This document shows, one piece after another, positions 12,971-25,423 of a stretch of 64,000 nt of DNA. This stretch comes from Straminergon stramineum (lineage: Eukaryota; Streptophyta; Bryopsida; Hypnales; Calliergonaceae): the NCBI GenBank assembly GCA_963920665.1, contig OY987263.1, positions 30,988,547-31,052,546 of the forward strand, read 5' to 3'. The notes under the pieces were generated by a model. It had not been told where the DNA came from, searched no databases, and worked only from the letters and a program-made list of their open reading frames with translations. Position 1 is the first letter of the stretch, and every line of letters starts with the position of its first letter. A program made the position numbers and the translations under genes.

Positions 12971-14768
12971 GATCATGAATTGGTGGCCATTTATGCCAAT
13001 GGATGAAGTTGGAGCCTGGTAAACAGTCGTTGAACGCGGACATGGGAACCAATGCCGCCAACCGGCGCACCAGCCGTTAATGGCGATTTTGAACGGGAGA
13101 AGGCCCGACGGAGACCGGTCCCCGTCATGTCCACTACCGTCACTCCCGCAGGCACTCGGCTGCCTCTGCCAGTAAAAAAAGAAGCCATTCTGGGAGGAGA
13201 TCTGCGCAAGCTTCGCCGGTGATTAGCGCAATTGCATTCCGCATTTATACAATTTCAATCTTCTGGCCAAGACTGCTTCAGGTCTTGCGCTTCTTCAATC
13301 TGAAAACCTCCGACTGTAGTCGCGTTGCTATTGTTTTGGATCCCGAACAGAGTCTGAATGCGGGAGGAGCAGGTATTAATTCGCTGGGATCATTGTATTA
13401 ATTCTTGTAGATCTTGTTCTCCCAGATTTTGAGACTGGAGCTGGATTGTTAGCGCGGCGTCTTCGGGTTGGTGAGCTGGTGTCCCAGGGCTTTGTACAGA
13501 AGAATGGAGCGAGTTTGTTTGAGCGCGGGACTTGAGAGGAGAGGATTGTGATAAATGTGGATTATGTCTGCGCTGTTAGCGCGAAGATAATTCAGCGAGA
13601 TTGTAGATGATTCTGATTTTGTTTTAGGCGTGAAGATTTGAAGAGAATTTTCTGTTTTGGTTGTGCGTTTGCGCGTGTGATTGAGAGGATTGCGAGAAAT
13701 GAGAATTGTGTCTTTGTTGTTCGGCAACATTTAGCTGGAAGAGAGTCTAGACGATTTTGATTTTGGTTTAGGTGATTGTGAATCTCGTGACTGGCCAATG
13801 CCGGTATGGTTTATGACTGTTCATTTGCTTGTTGCAAGATTTTGCGCAAGCGCGCGTGATTGACTTCAATTCAGAGAGGAACATTGTGACAATGAGGATG
13901 CATCTGTGATGCTAGCGTATAGTTAGCTGAAACGGAAATTATCTAATGTTGATTTTGTTTCAGGTGATTGTTCAATCTTGAGGTTGACCAATGCTGGAAT
14001 GTTTAGTCAATATTCATCAGCGTGTTGCAACATTTGGCTTGCGAGCGCGCTGGGTACGGTGTTTCTGGGTGTGAGTGGCGTTGCTTGAGGAACAGCACTC
14101 CGAAAAAGATGCCGGGTAGTTCGATTGGCGTCGAGATTTCTCTGGCTTGGTCCTAGTCGTGAGCGCTACGAAAAATGGACTGCAAGTTCAATCCGCGCCT
14201 TTGGCATTGAACTGGAGAAGCCTTGTCTTGAAGCTTTCTTTTGGTGCGAATTCGCGATTTCCAGTTGTTACTGGATCCATTCTTACGGATTCTTACGGAT
14301 TTTAGAAGTCTCCAGATTCATGAGCATGAGAGATACTGGAGATTTGAAGCAGGTGACTGCAAACTGAGTTCGTTGTTAACCGATCAGGATGTGAGATCTT
14401 CTGGTGATGGCGGCCAGTATTGATAAGGTATTCAGTGGCTGAAGGGTGAAGGGAAGGAAACACGTATGACTGCAGGTGACTGCTGGTCATGGCTTTCGAA
14501 ACCTCACAAGCGTTAGCACGCAAATTTTACCTTGACAGACACCGTTCTTACCTCTCTTTCTTTGGTTAGATTGGATGTCGCTCGTAAATTTTTGGATGCC
14601 AGATGAAGGCCTACGTATTTTTAGATTCATTTCCGGTCTGGACCTAATCCCACGACAGCGGTTGATGTACACTAGCCGTATTTTCATAACGTAGCAGCCG
14701 AAGTTTCATTCTACACGAACTTTTGAGGAAGTGCTTAGACTTCCTGGCGTTTCAGAAACTCTGCGCAA
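12971..14768 (+). promoter_or_regulatory. Promoter and long 5' leader of the kinesin-4 gene
   Basis: GC content rises sharply at about 12,970. The leader contains a TTTATAC TATA-like string near 13,240, several upstream ATGs (for example 13,799 and 13,895) with short frames, and a degenerate tandem triplication at 13,541-14,060. AG|GTGA strings that can be read as splice sites recur at 13,771, 13,963, 14,352 and 14,475. At least one leader intron is likely, because a 1.8-kb unspliced leader with many upstream ATGs would be a poor translation template. The transcription start cannot be fixed from sequence alone. Confidence 0.55.
13541..14060 (+). repeat. Degenerate tandem triplication in the kinesin leader
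   Basis: Three diverged units start near 13,541, 13,684 and 13,875. Each opens with GAGGA-type sequence plus ATTGTGA or ATTGCGA, runs through a TTAGC-type block, and contains GATTTTG followed by T-rich sequence ending in AG (13,627; 13,771; 13,963). Units 2 and 3 then share AGGTGATTGT and a CCAATGC block. Unit length is about 140-190 bp. The matching order of several blocks supports local duplication rather than chance. Confidence 0.6.
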
Positions 14769-17700
14769 ATGTGCGAAACAATGGATGGAGGCAACAGCCA
14801 CGATTCGGGGTCATCTGATGGATCTGGATCCCTGAATACGTCTTTGGACAAGGAATCTACACAGGCTGTGCAAGTGGCGCTCAATGTGAGACCGCTGATC
14901 ACACAAGAACGCATTCAAGGATGCAAGGATTGCATTCTCGTAGTTCCCCGGGAGCCACAGGTGTGTTTCATTATGACTTCGTCGATTATTTGTATTCAGT
15001 AGAAGTGAAACGATCAAGAGTTGTGAAATTTCAGATCTCCTTCATTGCTCTCTACGCGTTTAATGTTAAGGCTAACTTGTCTTTCTATTACATTTGACAA
15101 GTGAATTTGGAGAGTTTTCAGGTGCAAATCGGTAGTCACTCCTTCACATTTGACCACGTTTTCGGAAGCACTGGCACTCCGTTACCGTCACTATTTGAGC
15201 GGTGCGTCGCACCTCTTGTAGACGGTCTCTTCCATGGTTACAATGCAACTGTACTAGCCTATGGACAGGTAGTAAATCCGGTCACTCTCTTCTATGTCTG
15301 CAGTGATTGTATCCGAACTTTCTCTTTTAAAACGATTTGTCGTATTGAAGCAGAGAGTGCGTCTATAGAGATTCCTATCTGGTCTATTTTCGACAGAAAG
15401 TAGACTCTTGAAGTTTCATGTTCATAGAAATTTTCGATCTTAAATTATTTGAGAGTATCCCCGGTAAGAGATAATTTGCAAAGTATGCTCGAGAGTTAAT
15501 GTATTGTATAAGAGAGTACCGATATGATTGATACCACAGATGCTCTGAAGTTAAACACTGTTAACTTCTAAAGGATCATTTTTCATTTTCTCTTCCAAGC
15601 GTTGTTCTTAGTTTTAATCGTGATTAAGATTTATGCGAATTACAGACTGGATCAGGGAAAACCTACACGATGGGTACAGCTTACACCGTAGGAGGGAGCT
15701 CGGAAGGAGTAATTCCGAAGGTCATGGAAACTATTTTCAAGAAAATTTACACACGGAAAGAAAATTCAGATTTCCAGCTCAGGGTCTCATTCATTGAGGT
15801 ATGGAAGTTTAATAGAGCGAATATGTCTATTTTACATAGACAGATTAGTCTCTTCCGATCACATAGTGCCAGTGTCACTGGATCTGAGTGTTTTATTATT
15901 TTCAAATTATGCTATAAGCTGCTGACAATTAATGAATCTGATTATTTCGATCGGAGATAATTTACTCGACTTTGACAACTTTAGACCTTCATGGCAATCG
16001 CCCAATGTAACAGATTCTGAAGGAGGAAGTACACGATCTTCTGGACCTTAGTCCACCTTCTGCAGACATTCCTAGTTTAAATGGAACAAATGGCTTAGCA
16101 TTTGGTGGAGGAATGAAATCAGGCGCAACTATGAAGCCGCCCATCCAAATCCGGGAGACTGGTAATGGTGGTATAACTCTTGCTGGTGTAACTGAGACCG
16201 AAGTGACTACCTTAGATGAAATGGCCTCTTGTCTGGAGCAGGGTTCTCTCTGCCGGGCTACTGGAAGCACCAATATGAATTCGAGTTCCAGGTAGGTGAA
16301 TTCCACGAGCGGTTGTGGGGTTTTCACTTGTGATGAATGATGGAATGGAGCTTGCATTCACAGAAGGTTACTGGTTACTTTTAGAGTGCGTTCTGTGACA
16401 CTTTTAGATTATTTCTTTACTAAAGAACTGGATAATCAGTGGAGATAAAACTATCTGTATTCATGTTCTTCTGATGGCACAGCGTAGCAAGTTTCAAAAT
16501 TCTTAATCTAATTCACCTGATTACAAATTTCCGTTGTTGACGTGCTTCAGCCGATCTCACGCAATCTTCACTATCACAGTCGAGCAGAGGCGGAAATGGG
16601 ACTCACCCACGGCCAGTATCCGGGTGCTAGATGATTGCAGTGATGATTACCTGTGTGCGAAGCTTCACCTTGTTGATTTGGCTGGTTCAGAACGGGCTAA
16701 AAGAACTGGGGCTGATGGCATGCGATTTAAAGAAGGTTCCTTTTTTATCCATCCTCTTATGTATTCATTTGTGTGCGTACTCCGCGTTCATGACGCAAAC
16801 CCCATATGGGATTATACAACCGATTATTATCAGTTTTGAATCGCCGTCATATTCTGGGTTTGTACGACAGTTTGTATTGCCTAAGCGTATAATATACGGC
16901 CGTTTTCTGCTCTCACCTCAAATTCTACGTTGAGAACTCAGCACTTCTGAATTAGATTTCCATGCAGAATGTGAACTTCAAAGTATTAAGGGCCTCAATG
17001 GCGACTGAATAGGTTTATTGATGCATAGTCGAAGGGAACTTTGGTCTTATACAAGGTATCTTCTAGGCGCATGCTGTCACCACTCAGGTGTCAGTCCCCT
17101 AGGTAGAATTCATGAAAACAAATGGTGCTTATTTATAACTGTACTCATCAGTACATTTGCTGTCTCCTCTCAACAGTAAAATAAATGGTGCCTCTGTGCA
17201 GGAGTTCACATAAACAAAGGCCTTTTAGCCCTTGGAAATGTGATCAGCGCCCTTGGTGATGATAAGAAGAAGAAGGAAGGAGGACACGTTCCATACCGTG
17301 ATAGTAAACTCACTCGCTTGCTGCAGGTAAGTGAAGCTCATACAAAGCATGTCTCCATGAAATGGCAATCGTTCCATGCCCGCAAACATCTATGCCAACC
17401 TTTTTCGAATGTTCCGATATCGATGTACATATGCATCACACCTAGGGGTTTATCTAATGTAGCCGGGAATGATTTCAGGATTCTTTAGGAGGCAACAGCA
17501 GGACTGTCATGATAGGTAAGTCTCAAATGGCTCATTTTGAACTATCTCACTCGTCAGCGTGCATGGCTAAGCAATTTCTGCATTTGTCCGAAGTGGTGTT
17601 TGGACTGTCCTCCTCAATTTGTAGTGACCTGGTGGTTCTTGCAGCTTGTGTGAGTCCAGCTGACTCAAATGCAGAGGAGACGCTGAACACGCTGAAGTAT

Positions 17701-20700
17701 GCCAATCGGGCCCGCAACATTCAGAATAAACCCACGGTGTGTCCAGCATCTAAAAGCCTCTGCTCCATTAAATCTTCTTTAGTAATCGTTCGCAACTATT
17801 TTGAGGTCTTACTATCGAGTGAAATTTCCAGCTTCTTAATGGCAGATTTATTCATTCCTCCGCTTGGGTTTACTTCCAACCTATCTCTCGCTTGGTGAAT
17901 AATAGTCTTAGTAATCAACTCGTGAATAAATACAACTGGAATATTGATTCATCTTTGTAAAAACATGTGATGCAGGTCAACCGTGATCCATTGGCAGCTG
18001 AAATGCAACGAATGAGGCATCAGCTGGAGGTGATGCAAGCGGAGCTCATTTGCGCACGTGGTGGTGGTCCATCCACCTCAGATGTTCAGGTAACATGGTT
18101 TAGATGGGTGTTTAGGAAAGCGAAGTGGATCTAATATCTAATATTGTCGTTAGTTAATGTTTCTGGATCCAGTATCATTGCGTACATTGGAAAGGTAACA
18201 TCTCTGTGGTGGTTTCTTCGGTGAAGATCGCATTCCTCATAAGATTTTTCACTCTATGAAAATATGAGTTTTTTTTTCAAATTCAAGCTATTGGTGTACA
18301 TTAGTATGATGGATTAGAACGTCGACTCATGGACACAATTGCATCTGGTGACAGTGACCGTGTTGAATCAATGCTGCAAAAATTACCATTTACCATTGTG
18401 TGATTGAGAATCTGAGTAAGAAACTCTTTGTCCTTGTTAGTTGTTGACGCAGAAAATTTCGTGGCTAGAGTCCAGCAACTTGGAATATAGGAAGGAACTT
18501 GAGGGATATCGCACACGCATTGGAATATTAACCCAACAAACCATCGACTCACAGGTAACACTCTTGTGTAAGGCACCAGTTTTCTTAGAAGAGGTGCATA
18601 TTACCATGCACTACGGAGCTGTCCTTCTGAAATGATACGGTTTGATACAAGAACGAAAGTTTGTTCTGTCTGCTAATCAATGCTATAATTTGGAATAGAT
18701 TGGTTTCCGTACGTAGTATTGTTTTCCCAAGAGTAGTTCTCTTGCAAATCTTGATCACACATGCACTTCACACGCCATTGCTAATGTCTGGTAGTATGCA
18801 TCTCTGAAACTTCTGTCCAGGTTTCCAGAGATAAACTTCAATTCAAACTTGATCAATTGCGAGCTGGGAAGACCTTCCCGGAGCTGGATGACGAGGATAA
18901 TACTTCGGTTTGTGCCCATTTCTCTTAAAAGTTGATTTTAGAATTTGAAGGCGATGATCAGAAAGACTTCATGTTCTGGCTCTAGCACATTGCTGTACTG
19001 TAGTTGTCTTTCACAATGTAAAGAGTTGATAGTTTGACTAAAGATGCTCAAGATTCATATCTTTTTGTAGATGTGAGTTGTGATGTTTTTGCTAGCCTCG
19101 AAACTCCTGAATGTATACACGATGATCTCTAGTTCTGTTATTCAGACGGAAGACATGCTCAAGGACTATGTGACTAAGATTCAAGACCTGGAGACTGAAT
19201 TACAGCGGTACCGATCTTTTCAAACTAAGCCTTCATTGTTGCCAGCAATTGTCAGCCTTGGCGATAATTGCGCAGCGGCAGATTATGCTGCCAATATTCT
19301 GCCTTCAAGTAAGAACTCTTGTCGCATTGGTATGGGACGTCTAGGTCTTGGTTATTTGTTGTTCTAGTGCTTGTGACATTCCAGTTATCGAAGTCACTTT
19401 GATTCGAAATTTCACAATATTCAATCAACTGGCATCCATTTCAACTAGAAAACATGAACGCGGCTATAAAGATATCAGACTAATGTACTAAACATTATGT
19501 TTTGTAGGTGATGTTCCTGAAGTATCAGAAGCAGAGGTACAGGCAAAGGAATGGGAGCACACCATTCTCCAAGAAAATCTTGACAAAGAGCTGAAGGAAC
19601 TTGACAAAAAACTTGAACAGAAAGAGGTATGTCCTATCAAACGACAAACTCCTCTTAAGCTTTCATCAATCCCTACGGTGAAATCCTTCCAATATTATCT
19701 ACGATGCCCGCACAGTTGGTCTGATTTGAATGTGTGAGACGCAGGCGGAGATGAAATCCTTTGTTAAACCTGAGACAGTTGTCTTAAAGCAGCACTTCGA
19801 GCGGAAGCTTGTCGAGTTGGAAGAAGAGAAGAAAATGCTGCAGGTTGTATTACTCAACTAACTTCAATATGTTGTCCAGGTTGAGTTTTCTTTAAGTATG
19901 AAGCTGTGGTATTGTTGATGTTGATGTTGTATCAACGTAATTTTCGATTGCAAATTAGAACTGAGTTTTTGTCGCTGCATCTCAAAAGTTAGGATCTCTT
20001 TAAATGTCAGCAGCTAACAGTGATTTCGGGTATTATAGAGAGAACGAGACACATTGATGACGGAGCTTGAGTCTCTAGCAACTACATCTGATGAGCACAC
20101 TCATAAGCTGCAAGAATCTTATGGGAACAAACTGAAGACGCTTGAGAGTCAGGTACGTTTCAAGTTCAAGCTCATGTCCTAGTCAAAGTCAGGACTACTG
20201 CCTTCCAGTTACATCTTATATTCATGATAGTTCTTTGAGGCAATGGTTATCGGGTGCTCTTGACGGCAGATCGCGGACTTGAAAAAGAAGCAGGAGAATC
20301 AGTCTCACCTTCTTCGAGCTAAACAACGCAGCGAGGAAAGCGCTAAGCGCTTACTCGAGGAAATACAACGTATCAAGTCCCATAAGGTGCTATACTACGT
20401 TCTTGTCTACGTACTACATTCTTTAGAATTTGAGCCTAGAATCTTATGCTGAATGTTCTTGTTTCTAGCTAATCAGCGTCTTGGATTTGACCTGATCTTA
20501 TAGCACGATGATATTTTCTGTGCTTACTATGATCGGCCTTCATTTTAATGTCTCGAGTAATTGAGGTCGAGATCCCTCAATACTCGTCTGTTCGTAAATC
20601 CAATACTGTGCGTGATACATGAATAATTTCCCCTCATTTTGATTAGTGGGAATAATCCTCCTTGACACTTGTTTTCCGCTGGCTTGTACATTTATTGCTT

Positions 20701-23700
20701 GTTGCAGGTGCAACTTCAGCAGAAACAAAAGCAAGAATCTGAGCAGTTTCGTATCTGGAAAGCACAGAGAGAAAAGGAGCTTCTTCAGGTTAGTTCGTCA
20801 GGGTATTCTTGTCTCATGACACATCTCTGTTTTCATATGGAGATGGTCAAAAAGTTTGGTTGTTCGTCGCTGATATATTCCTTTATTGTTGCATTATGAA
20901 AACAGCTGCGTAAAGAAGGGCGTCGAAATCTGTACGAGATGCAGAAACTTCAGGCTCTACATCAACGCCAAACTAAGGTGTGTTGTAAATGTTTTTCTGT
21001 TCTACATGTTCGGTGTGTGCCATTCTCAGCTCATCATCTTCAGAGCACTGGTTTCATGAATGTGAATGTTCGTCCGTCTTGATGTTTGCTGAGATTCCGT
21101 AGTTAAAGACTATGAGGTTTTAGAACTACGTGCCTCCGAGGGTGGGTTTAGATGCATACCCTACATGTGGCTCACATATATAGCTATCTTTGGCTGTACA
21201 AGGGAAGATAGTGAGTATGTAATTGTCTAAAAACTAACGGAGCAAATATTCATTTTACTAAATCGAAGAGTGCCTATGCATTAATGCAGGTCTTACATAG
21301 AAAGACTGAGGAGGCTGCTGCAGCCACTAAACGACTTAAAGAACTTCTTGAAGCAAGAAAGTCCTCCAAAGACAATACTACCAATGGTATTACTGGATCT
21401 CAACCTGTTTTCTATTACTACAGATTTTGTTCATTGCTTGACACATTGAAGTGCTGCTGATCCTTTATTGCGCATGTAATTCTTCTATATGTAACGTGGA
21501 TATAAATATCGGTTTGACGTTGCCATGCTCTGATTAGCATTTCCCTGACTTTCTTTTGCAAGGCACTGGAATTATCAGTGGATCTGGTGCTCAGGTACTA
21601 ACTCTACTTCCACTGAAGCCCGAGTCACATCAGACGAATGCATTCGAGCTTCTTTTTTGTATAGTATTGTAGCATCAGATCAATGTTTCATTGTAATGTA
21701 AAAATTCTTTAAGAATTCCATCCTTTTCGAGTTCCCATGCGGTGGGGCCTCTTTCTGACTTCGTCAAAAGTGAGCAGTATCTAAGCCAACAGATAATTGA
21801 AATAAGACGTCTCGATTGTCGATTTGTAATTAATGTTGTGATTATTCTTTTTAATTATATTCCACATATTGCACTTGCAGAGTGAGAAGGCACTCCAGAA
21901 CTGGCTGGAACAGGAGCTTGAGGTTGCAGTCCGTGTACAAGAGGTTCGCTCAGCTTATGAGAAACAAATGGCAGAGTAAGTATCGGCTGCCGGCATGCCG
22001 TGCTAACATTGTGCATATCAGATAAATGGGGCGCATTGCTTCTTGTAGGCGAGAACATATTAGTTCACTTTATTGCATGGTCGACATTGTTGGAAGGTAC
22101 TCTACAAATTTGTATTTCGAAGAGTCTTGTGCTATTTTTAGCCCTCGTTCCGTCTAATGTGACAACTCTAATTCAGCGAGTTTATTTCTTATATAGACGG
22201 TCAGCTTATGCTAAGGAGCTGGCCGAGCTTCGACAAGACGAAGAGAAATCCTCCAGTGATCCTGATGAGCATCCCATGTCTAGGTAAGCCTTCACCTTGT
22301 CGAAACTGGAAACATTATGCCGTAAACCTTATCCTATAATCTCTTATTCGCTAGGGCCCATTGCATCAAGAAGTTGGAATGAAAATAGGGTCATTTTAAT
22401 TATGAGTGATCTGCGGCTTTTGAGAATCCACACGAATGCTTCGGAGTGTTCACACCCTATTGCATTAATTCATGGTTCTTCTGCGTTAGACCGTCTTGCA
22501 TTCAACTGCTCGCACTATCCTGGTCAGTTGCTGATTCTCTTTGTTCGTGACTCAGGTCTGCTGATAAGGAATGCGCTGCGTCCACACGTAGTACCAGAAT
22601 CACCTTGCTTGAGAGTATGCTCACGTCCTCGTCCAGCTCCCTGGTTGCTATGGCTTCCCAACTTTCGGAGGCTGAGGAACGGGAACGAAATTTTAGTGGG
22701 CGCGCTCGATGGGCTCACCTCCGTTCTATGGGTGATGCTAAGAACCTCCTTCACCTTGTCTTCAATGCAGCATCACTCGCAAGGTATGTCATATCTTAAT
22801 CTTGAATCTTGAATCTGCATAGCTGTCATTCTCTGGCATTGGGGCTGCTACATCCTGTCCATATTTATACGATCCCTGACATGAGTGAAATAGTTTTTAT
22901 ATTTTTTGTATCACATATAAAAGCAAGAGTATCTGACCTTGAGTATGCAGGTGTCAAGTTCGGGAAAAAGAAGAGGAGGACAAGGATACCAGGGAGAAAA
23001 TGGCAGAATTGGAGGACCTGTTAAGACAGAGTGAGACCCATCGACAGGACCTTGAACAGCAACTTCGCTTAAAGGAGCAGCAATTCTCCACCGTCCAGTC
23101 TGCAGCCACGAAGGTTAGTTTGGTTCATCTTGCTAGATTCATCCCACGTTCCCATGCTTTCGACTCTTTGTTTCCTTGATTTTGACATTCTTTCCTCAGA
23201 GGATTTTCATCGTTTTTTTGGTCGGACTGTCTGGTCTGTCACATGCAAGTTTAAAGCCGAACGCGAATTATGCAGAGTGGCTTCGGGGTTGTGAAGAGGC
23301 GTGATGTAGAGAAGGTATCCGTCTTGACCAAATGGAGGCAATCGTCAGATCCGGCGAAGGACTCTAGCTCAGGAAGTGAGAAGTCCTCATATGCTCTTCG
23401 TAAGGTACACCATCCATACTAATACCGTTTGATCATGTATGTTCCAGATTTCAGATTCGACAGGTAAGAAATTCTTGGAATCTGCTCAGATGTATTTGAG
23501 ATTTGACAAAAATCCTGATATCGCTGCAATTACTTGATACTAATCTCATTACGTTATTTTAATCGTGCTTCAGGGATCTCGGGACTCACGGCGTCATATA
23601 ACTGATACTGAGTGGGACTCGGATGTGCATATATCTGACAATGATGTTTCCATGGAGGATTCGGATTCAGATTGGCAAGACAAGTTTGCAGGTCGTAGAA

Positions 23701-25423
23701 ATATCTCAGGATCTGATCGCAGCATGCACAAAAGTTTTTTGACCCCAAGGAAGTTAAAGGGTAATAGTGGCGTACTTACCCCTCAGGCAAAAGAAATGAC
23801 TAGAGATCTCATAGAGGGTCTCCCAATCTCGAAAAGAAATCATCCTTTATTTGATACCGGCGAGCATACCCCAATCCAAGTCACGAAGTCTGTGCCTGGG
23901 CAGTCTGAGAGGTGTGGCAACCCTGAGGAACCCTTTACTCCTGGAAGGCCGGCCTCTTCTTTGAGTCCTCCATTTGATTTTGAAGGATCCATTCCAAGTT
24001 CTTATGAATTTGCTCAGCTGGAACAATCACCCGGAGAAGGGGGTGATAGACGTCTATCCCTCGTAGGAATTCTGGATGAGGTGGAAGCAGGTGCACGACG
24101 TGCTGAGCGTGCTATGGCTGCCGAAAGAGCTGCATTGGCTGCCCAAGCCGCTGCATTACTTGACTCTGCTTTTCAGGAGGCCAGCCCCATTCGGGAGCGA
24201 GCAGGTCATCTAGGTTCAGGGGAAGAAAGTGAGGGAGAAAGGATTCGTCGGCGACCATTGTCCGATCTTGGCAACATCAAGGTGAGCGAATCGTCCCTTT
24301 CCTTTTCTGCTAGAGGGTCCGGAAGATCAGCTTTGTGTTGTAATCCGTTAGCTTGCAGTGATACTTCAAGACTTTCATGAACTTCCTTTTTTTTCCATTC
24401 AGAAAGGAGGAATATAATGGCTGTTTCTGTCAGTATGTGTCTTTCGGTTGAAGGGCAACATAGAGTAGATTAAATTCTGTGGATACCTTGCTGTTGACTC
24501 GGTTGTGAAAGTATAACATTGTCGATATGCAGACGCTCAGCAGTCAAGGAAAGCCTAAGCGTAAGCAACGCGCCATATTCCACCTTGTAACCCAGGAGAC
24601 GGACCCTCCCCAAGCAGACCCACCTTCTCCCCTTCCATCTTCGATTACGTCGCTCATTTCAGCTAGAGCGTCCTTGATGAGTGCAACCACGCCAAGTTCG
24701 CATCGTTCCAGTGGTTATCCAATCTCAGACCGTCAAAAGGCATTGCCTTTACCTCTGCCCCCGGCGTATGAGGCCTCCAACATCAGCAGCCCCTCGCGAA
24801 GGCCTCCTCAACACGAATCAACGGTTATTGCCAACAGTCCTCATCGTACAGTTCTGAGCTTCGAGCAAGTGCCATATATTGCGAAAAGTCCCTTACGTTC
24901 AGCGACTAGCTTTGAACCAGCATTTACTCCGAGCACCCCAGTACGCACAGCTCCTACATATGAATCAGCGTCAACTGCCAAAAGCCCTCTTCGTAAGGCT
25001 TCGTCCTATGAACCGTTGATCAGTGCGAACAGCCCCCTGCGGATGCTACCTAGTTATCAGAGGCGAATTATCAGCCCAAGTGCTAGTCCCATGAAACAGA
25101 CTCACAACGGAACTGGAGAGGTAGAGTCAAGACATCATACGCTTGGAACTTTCGAATCAAGACCGAATGCTCTTGGAGGTACTGAGTCAAAACATAACAG
25201 GGATGCTGAGCCAAGGACAAGTGCCCTCGCAGGTCTTGAGTCAATCAGGTCGAAGAACGGTACATTCTCGAGCCTTGATTTGATGCGGAGCAAATACACA
25301 GCTGCTGGGGCTGGATCTAGTCAACCTGGGAGCGCTAGGAAGAAGGATGCTGTGCCAGCCAGTCCAGGGGCTAAACGTGAGAAAGAAAACATGCGTTCCA
25401 CTTTAAGGGAAACCCGGCGGTAA
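14769..25423 (+). CDS. KIN4: Kinesin-4 (FRA1/KIN-4A-like) microtubule motor, 27 exons, 1572 aa
   Basis: ATP-driven plus-end microtubule motor. Plant FRA1/KIN-4 proteins act at cortical microtubules in cell-wall deposition and at the phragmoplast. Coding exons: 14769-14960, 15122-15268, 15646-15798, 16014-16291, 16551-16735, 17202-17326, 17479-17515, 17645-17736, 17976-18089, 18441-18554, 18821-18907, 19146-19308, 19508-19626, 19745-19843, 20039-20152, 20270-20386, 20708-20788, 20906-20977, 21290-21386, 21563-21594, 21881-21975, 22197-22283, 22556-22783, 22951-23113, 23276-23404, 23574-24281, 24533-25423; they sum to an exact multiple of three. The N-terminal motor (about 33-400) has the P-loop GQTGSGKT (112-119), switch I with SSSSRSH (to 260), switch II DLAGSE (299-304) and [14 protein letters not shown] (347-360). 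A long coiled coil follows (about 404-1035), with KIN-4 signatures [12 protein letters not shown] and [16 protein letters not shown]. The tail (from 1041) is Ser/Pro-rich, with a 16-residue repeat. Motor and coiled coil agree with plant KIN-4; the tail looks lineage-specific. Longest introns are about 380-470 bp. Confidence 0.96.
24836..25060 (+). repeat. Coding 16-residue repeat with CDK-type sites in the kinesin tail
   Basis: Within the last exon five units are spaced 17, 16, 16 and 16 residues apart. They begin SPHR, SPLR, TPVR, SPLR and SPLR at residues 1378, 1395, 1411, 1427 and 1443, each followed about six residues later by S/T-[FY]-E/Q. Each start fits the full proline-directed CDK consensus S/T-P-x-R/K. 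Confidence 0.75.

Noticed and set aside
12991..13209. Minus-strand ORF at the kinesin promoter, possible divergent gene
   Set aside because: Open by virtue of GC content; no recognisable domain or splice context and it lies at the promoter edge.
14125..14423. Plus-strand open frames just upstream of the kinesin ATG as extra N-terminal exons
   Set aside because: They lack ATG starts, sit in the duplicated leader, and the motor begins normally after ATG 14,769.
22297..22812. 171-codon plus ORF inside the kinesin gene
   Set aside because: It spans an intron and reads exon 23 in the wrong frame; the true frame gives the conserved [16 protein letters not shown].
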